Shown one piece after another: positions 5,685 to 7,194 of a DNA stretch of 7,194 nucleotides. This DNA comes from an uncultured Lachnospiraceae bacterium (GTDB taxonomy: Bacteria; Bacillota_A; Clostridia; Lachnospirales; Lachnospiraceae): positions 1-7,194 of the forward strand of contig CAMMZE010000051.1 of NCBI GenBank assembly GCA_946529195.1. The letters are read 5' to 3'. The notes under the pieces were generated by a model. It saw nothing but the letters and a program-made list of their open reading frames with translations, was not told the origin of the DNA and did no database searches. The first letter of the stretch is position 1, and each line of letters opens with the position of its first letter. Both the position numbers and the translations under genes were made by a program.

Positions 5685-7061
5685 ATGTCTGCACCTGAAA
5701 ATAAGATGGGCGTCATGCCCGTAAAAAAATTGATCATTAACATGTCCCTGCCTATGATGATTTCCATGCTTGTGCAGGCCATGTACAATATTGTCGACAG
5801 CATATTTGTATCCATGCTGTCTGAGGAAGCCCTGACTGCCGTCACCCTGGCCTTCCCCATCCAGAATCTGATGATTGCGGTCGGCACCGGAACCGGCGTC
5901 GGCATCAACGCCCTCCTCTCCCGGTCTCTGGGAGAGAAAAACTTTGACCGGGCCGATGAAGCAGCCAACAACGGTATTGCCCTTGCCCTGGTCAGCTATG
6001 CCATCTTTGTTGTAATCGGCCTGCTGGCAGTAAGACCTTTTATCAACTCCCAGACTGCCAATCCTGTCATTCAGGAATATGGTATCATTTATACTTCGAT
6101 CGTCTGCTTCCTCTCGATCGGTGTCTTTTTCCAGATTACCTTCGAGCGCCTGCTGCAGTCAACCGGAAGGACTCTTTTCAGCATGATCTCCCAGATCACC
6201 GGAGCCGTGATCAACATCATTATGGACCCTATCCTGATCTTCGGCCTTGCCGGTTTTCCCAGGCTTGGAATCGCAGGCGCAGCTGCCGCGACCATCTTCG
6301 GACAGATTGTCGCCTCCTGCATCGGCCTTTTCCTCAACTGCAAATACAACAGGGATATCCACATTTCCCTCAAACGGGTCCTTCACCCGGTTCCGGCAGT
6401 AATCGGCCAGATCTACCGCGTAGGTATTCCTTCTATCCTGATGGTATCAATCGGTTCCGTCATGACCTATATGATGAACCGGATCCTGGAAGGCTTCTCC
6501 TCCACCGCGGTTGCTGTATTCGGCGTATACTTTAAATTGCAGAGCTTCGTCTTTATGCCTGTCTTCGGTCTCAATAATGGCCTGGTCCCTGTTATGGCTT
6601 ACAATCTAGGCGCTGCCAAGGAAAAACGCATCCGGGAAGCTCTTGTTTTCTCCCTGACTGTTGCAGTATGCATCATGACGCTGGGCACAATCGTTTTTGA
6701 ACTGATTCCGGCTCAGCTGCTCGCGATTTTTAATGCCTCAGAGACCATGACCTCCATCGGGATTCCTGCCTTGCGGGAAATAGCGCTCTGCTTCCCCTTT
6801 GCCGCAGTCGCCATCGTGCTCAGCTCTGTTTTTCAGGCTTTTTCCTGCAGCATCTACTCGCTGATCACATCCATATGCAGACAGCTTGTAGTCCTGATTC
6901 CGGCAGCCTGGCTCCTGTCCCTGACAGGCAATGTCAACAATGTCTGGTGGTCCTATCTGATCGCAGAAGGAGTCTCCCTGACCCTGACCATCATCTTCTT
7001 CCGTCTGGTATGGAAGAGAATGATCACGGTAGGACTGCAGAACAAAGCTGCAGAAAACTGA
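5685..7061 (+). CDS. MATE family efflux transporter
   Basis: MATE proteins are inner-membrane antiporters that export drugs or metabolites in exchange for Na+ or H+. The 458 residues give about 12 hydrophobic segments in two similar halves. Typical features are SLPMMISMLVQAMYNIVDSIFV in helix 1 (21-42, with acidic D38 where NorM-type proteins have a cation-coupling Asp), ALLSRSLGEKNFDRA (76-90), NIIMDPILIFGLAG (177-190), LGIAGAAAAT (194-203) and GLNNGLVPVMAYNLGAA (295-311). Length is normal for the family. The ATG is preceded by a weak purine-rich AAGGAAAGAAG. It starts 42 bp after the DUF6320-like gene with no convincing promoter or terminator between, so read-through from the upstream pair is plausible. 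It ends at a strong terminator. Substrate cannot be predicted; it resembles the MepA/DinF-like branch. Confidence 0.95.
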   Translation: MSAPENKMGVMPVKKLIINMSLPMMISMLVQAMYNIVDSIFVSMLSEEALTAVTLAFPIQNLMIAVGTGTGVGINALLSRSLGEKNFDRADEAANNGIALALVSYAIFVVIGLLAVRPFINSQTANPVIQEYGIIYTSIVCFLSIGVFFQITFERLLQSTGRTLFSMISQITGAVINIIMDPILIFGLAGFPRLGIAGAAAATIFGQIVASCIGLFLNCKYNRDIHISLKRVLHPVPAVIGQIYRVGIPSILMVSIGSVMTYMMNRILEGFSSTAVAVFGVYFKLQSFVFMPVFGLNNGLVPVMAYNLGAAKEKRIREALVFSLTVAVCIMTLGTIVFELIPAQLLAIFNASETMTSIGIPALREIALCFPFAAVAIVLSSVFQAFSCSIYSLITSICRQLVVLIPAAWLLSLTGNVNNVWWSYLIAEGVSLTLTIIFFRLVWKRMITVGLQNKAAEN

Positions 7062-7074
7062 TATCTGCTAAAAC

Positions 7075-7106
7075 AAAAAAGGCAGCGGAAAACCGCTGTC
7101 TTTTTT
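7075..7106. terminator. Bidirectional intrinsic terminator between convergent genes
   Basis: GGCAGCGG-AAAA-CCGCTGTC (7081-7100) forms an 8-bp stem with a 4-nt loop and one G-U pair, flanked by six A (7075-7080) and six T (7101-7106). It gives a U-tract on both strands, so it can end the MATE transcript on plus and the partial gene on minus. Confidence 0.92.
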
Positions 7107-7116
7107 ATATGCTTTT

Positions 7117-7194
7117 CTATTTTCTCTTGCTTTTTCCTCCAAAAAGAAGCCGCCCGATTGCGATCAGGATGCAGGCTCCGATGACGGATACCAC
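7117..7194 (-). CDS. C-terminal tail of an unidentified, probably membrane protein (partial)
   Basis: On the minus strand an open frame runs from the window edge for 25 codons to a TAG at 7117-7119. It reads VVSVIGACILIAIGRLLFG and then a basic end GGKSKRK. This is one hydrophobic helix followed by a positively charged tail, the pattern of a membrane protein whose C-terminus is cytoplasmic. The stop lies 11 bases from the bidirectional terminator at 7075-7106, the right place for a gene end. The rest of the gene is outside the window, so the family cannot be named. Confidence 0.6.
   Translation of the reverse strand: MVSVIGACILIAIGRLLFGGKSKRK

Overview
The window looks like a chromosomal segment of a Clostridia (Firmicutes) bacterium, most likely a Lachnospiraceae-type gut anaerobe. 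The reasons are the S12 protein with the Firmicutes N-terminal insertion, strong AGGAGG-type ribosome binding sites, mid-range GC by eye, and Clostridia-like versions of the accessory genes. No mobile element, CRISPR array, tRNA or rRNA is visible.

Layout. (1) Positions 1-842, minus strand: the start of the str ribosomal operon, rpsL (S12) followed by rpsG (S7, cut by the window edge). A consensus sigma-A promoter lies at 923-951. (2) Positions 992-3348, minus strand: a two-gene operon made of a PurF-like protein and a patatin-like phospholipase, joined by a 4-base GTGA overlap. The terminator-like hairpin after the patatin gene is nested in the rpsL promoter. (3) Positions 3349-3610: a 262-bp divergent intergenic region with a well-formed minus-strand terminator in the presumed leader of the PurF-like gene, plus weaker promoter candidates. 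(4) Positions 3611-7061, plus strand: a condensation/alcohol-acetyltransferase-like protein, an overlapping zinc-ribbon membrane protein (DUF6320-like), and 42 bp later a MATE-family transporter. The run ends in a bidirectional terminator shared with the tail of a convergent, truncated minus-strand membrane protein gene.

How the parts may work together. rpsL and rpsG are housekeeping translation genes. The PurF-like protein keeps its PRPP loop and iron-sulfur cysteines but appears to have lost every key residue of the glutaminase site, so it is probably not an ordinary glutamine-dependent PurF. Its coupling to a patatin-type lipase is unexplained. The plus-strand acyltransferase and membrane-protein pair looks like a functional unit; the MATE pump may be co-transcribed, but a shared substrate is only inference.
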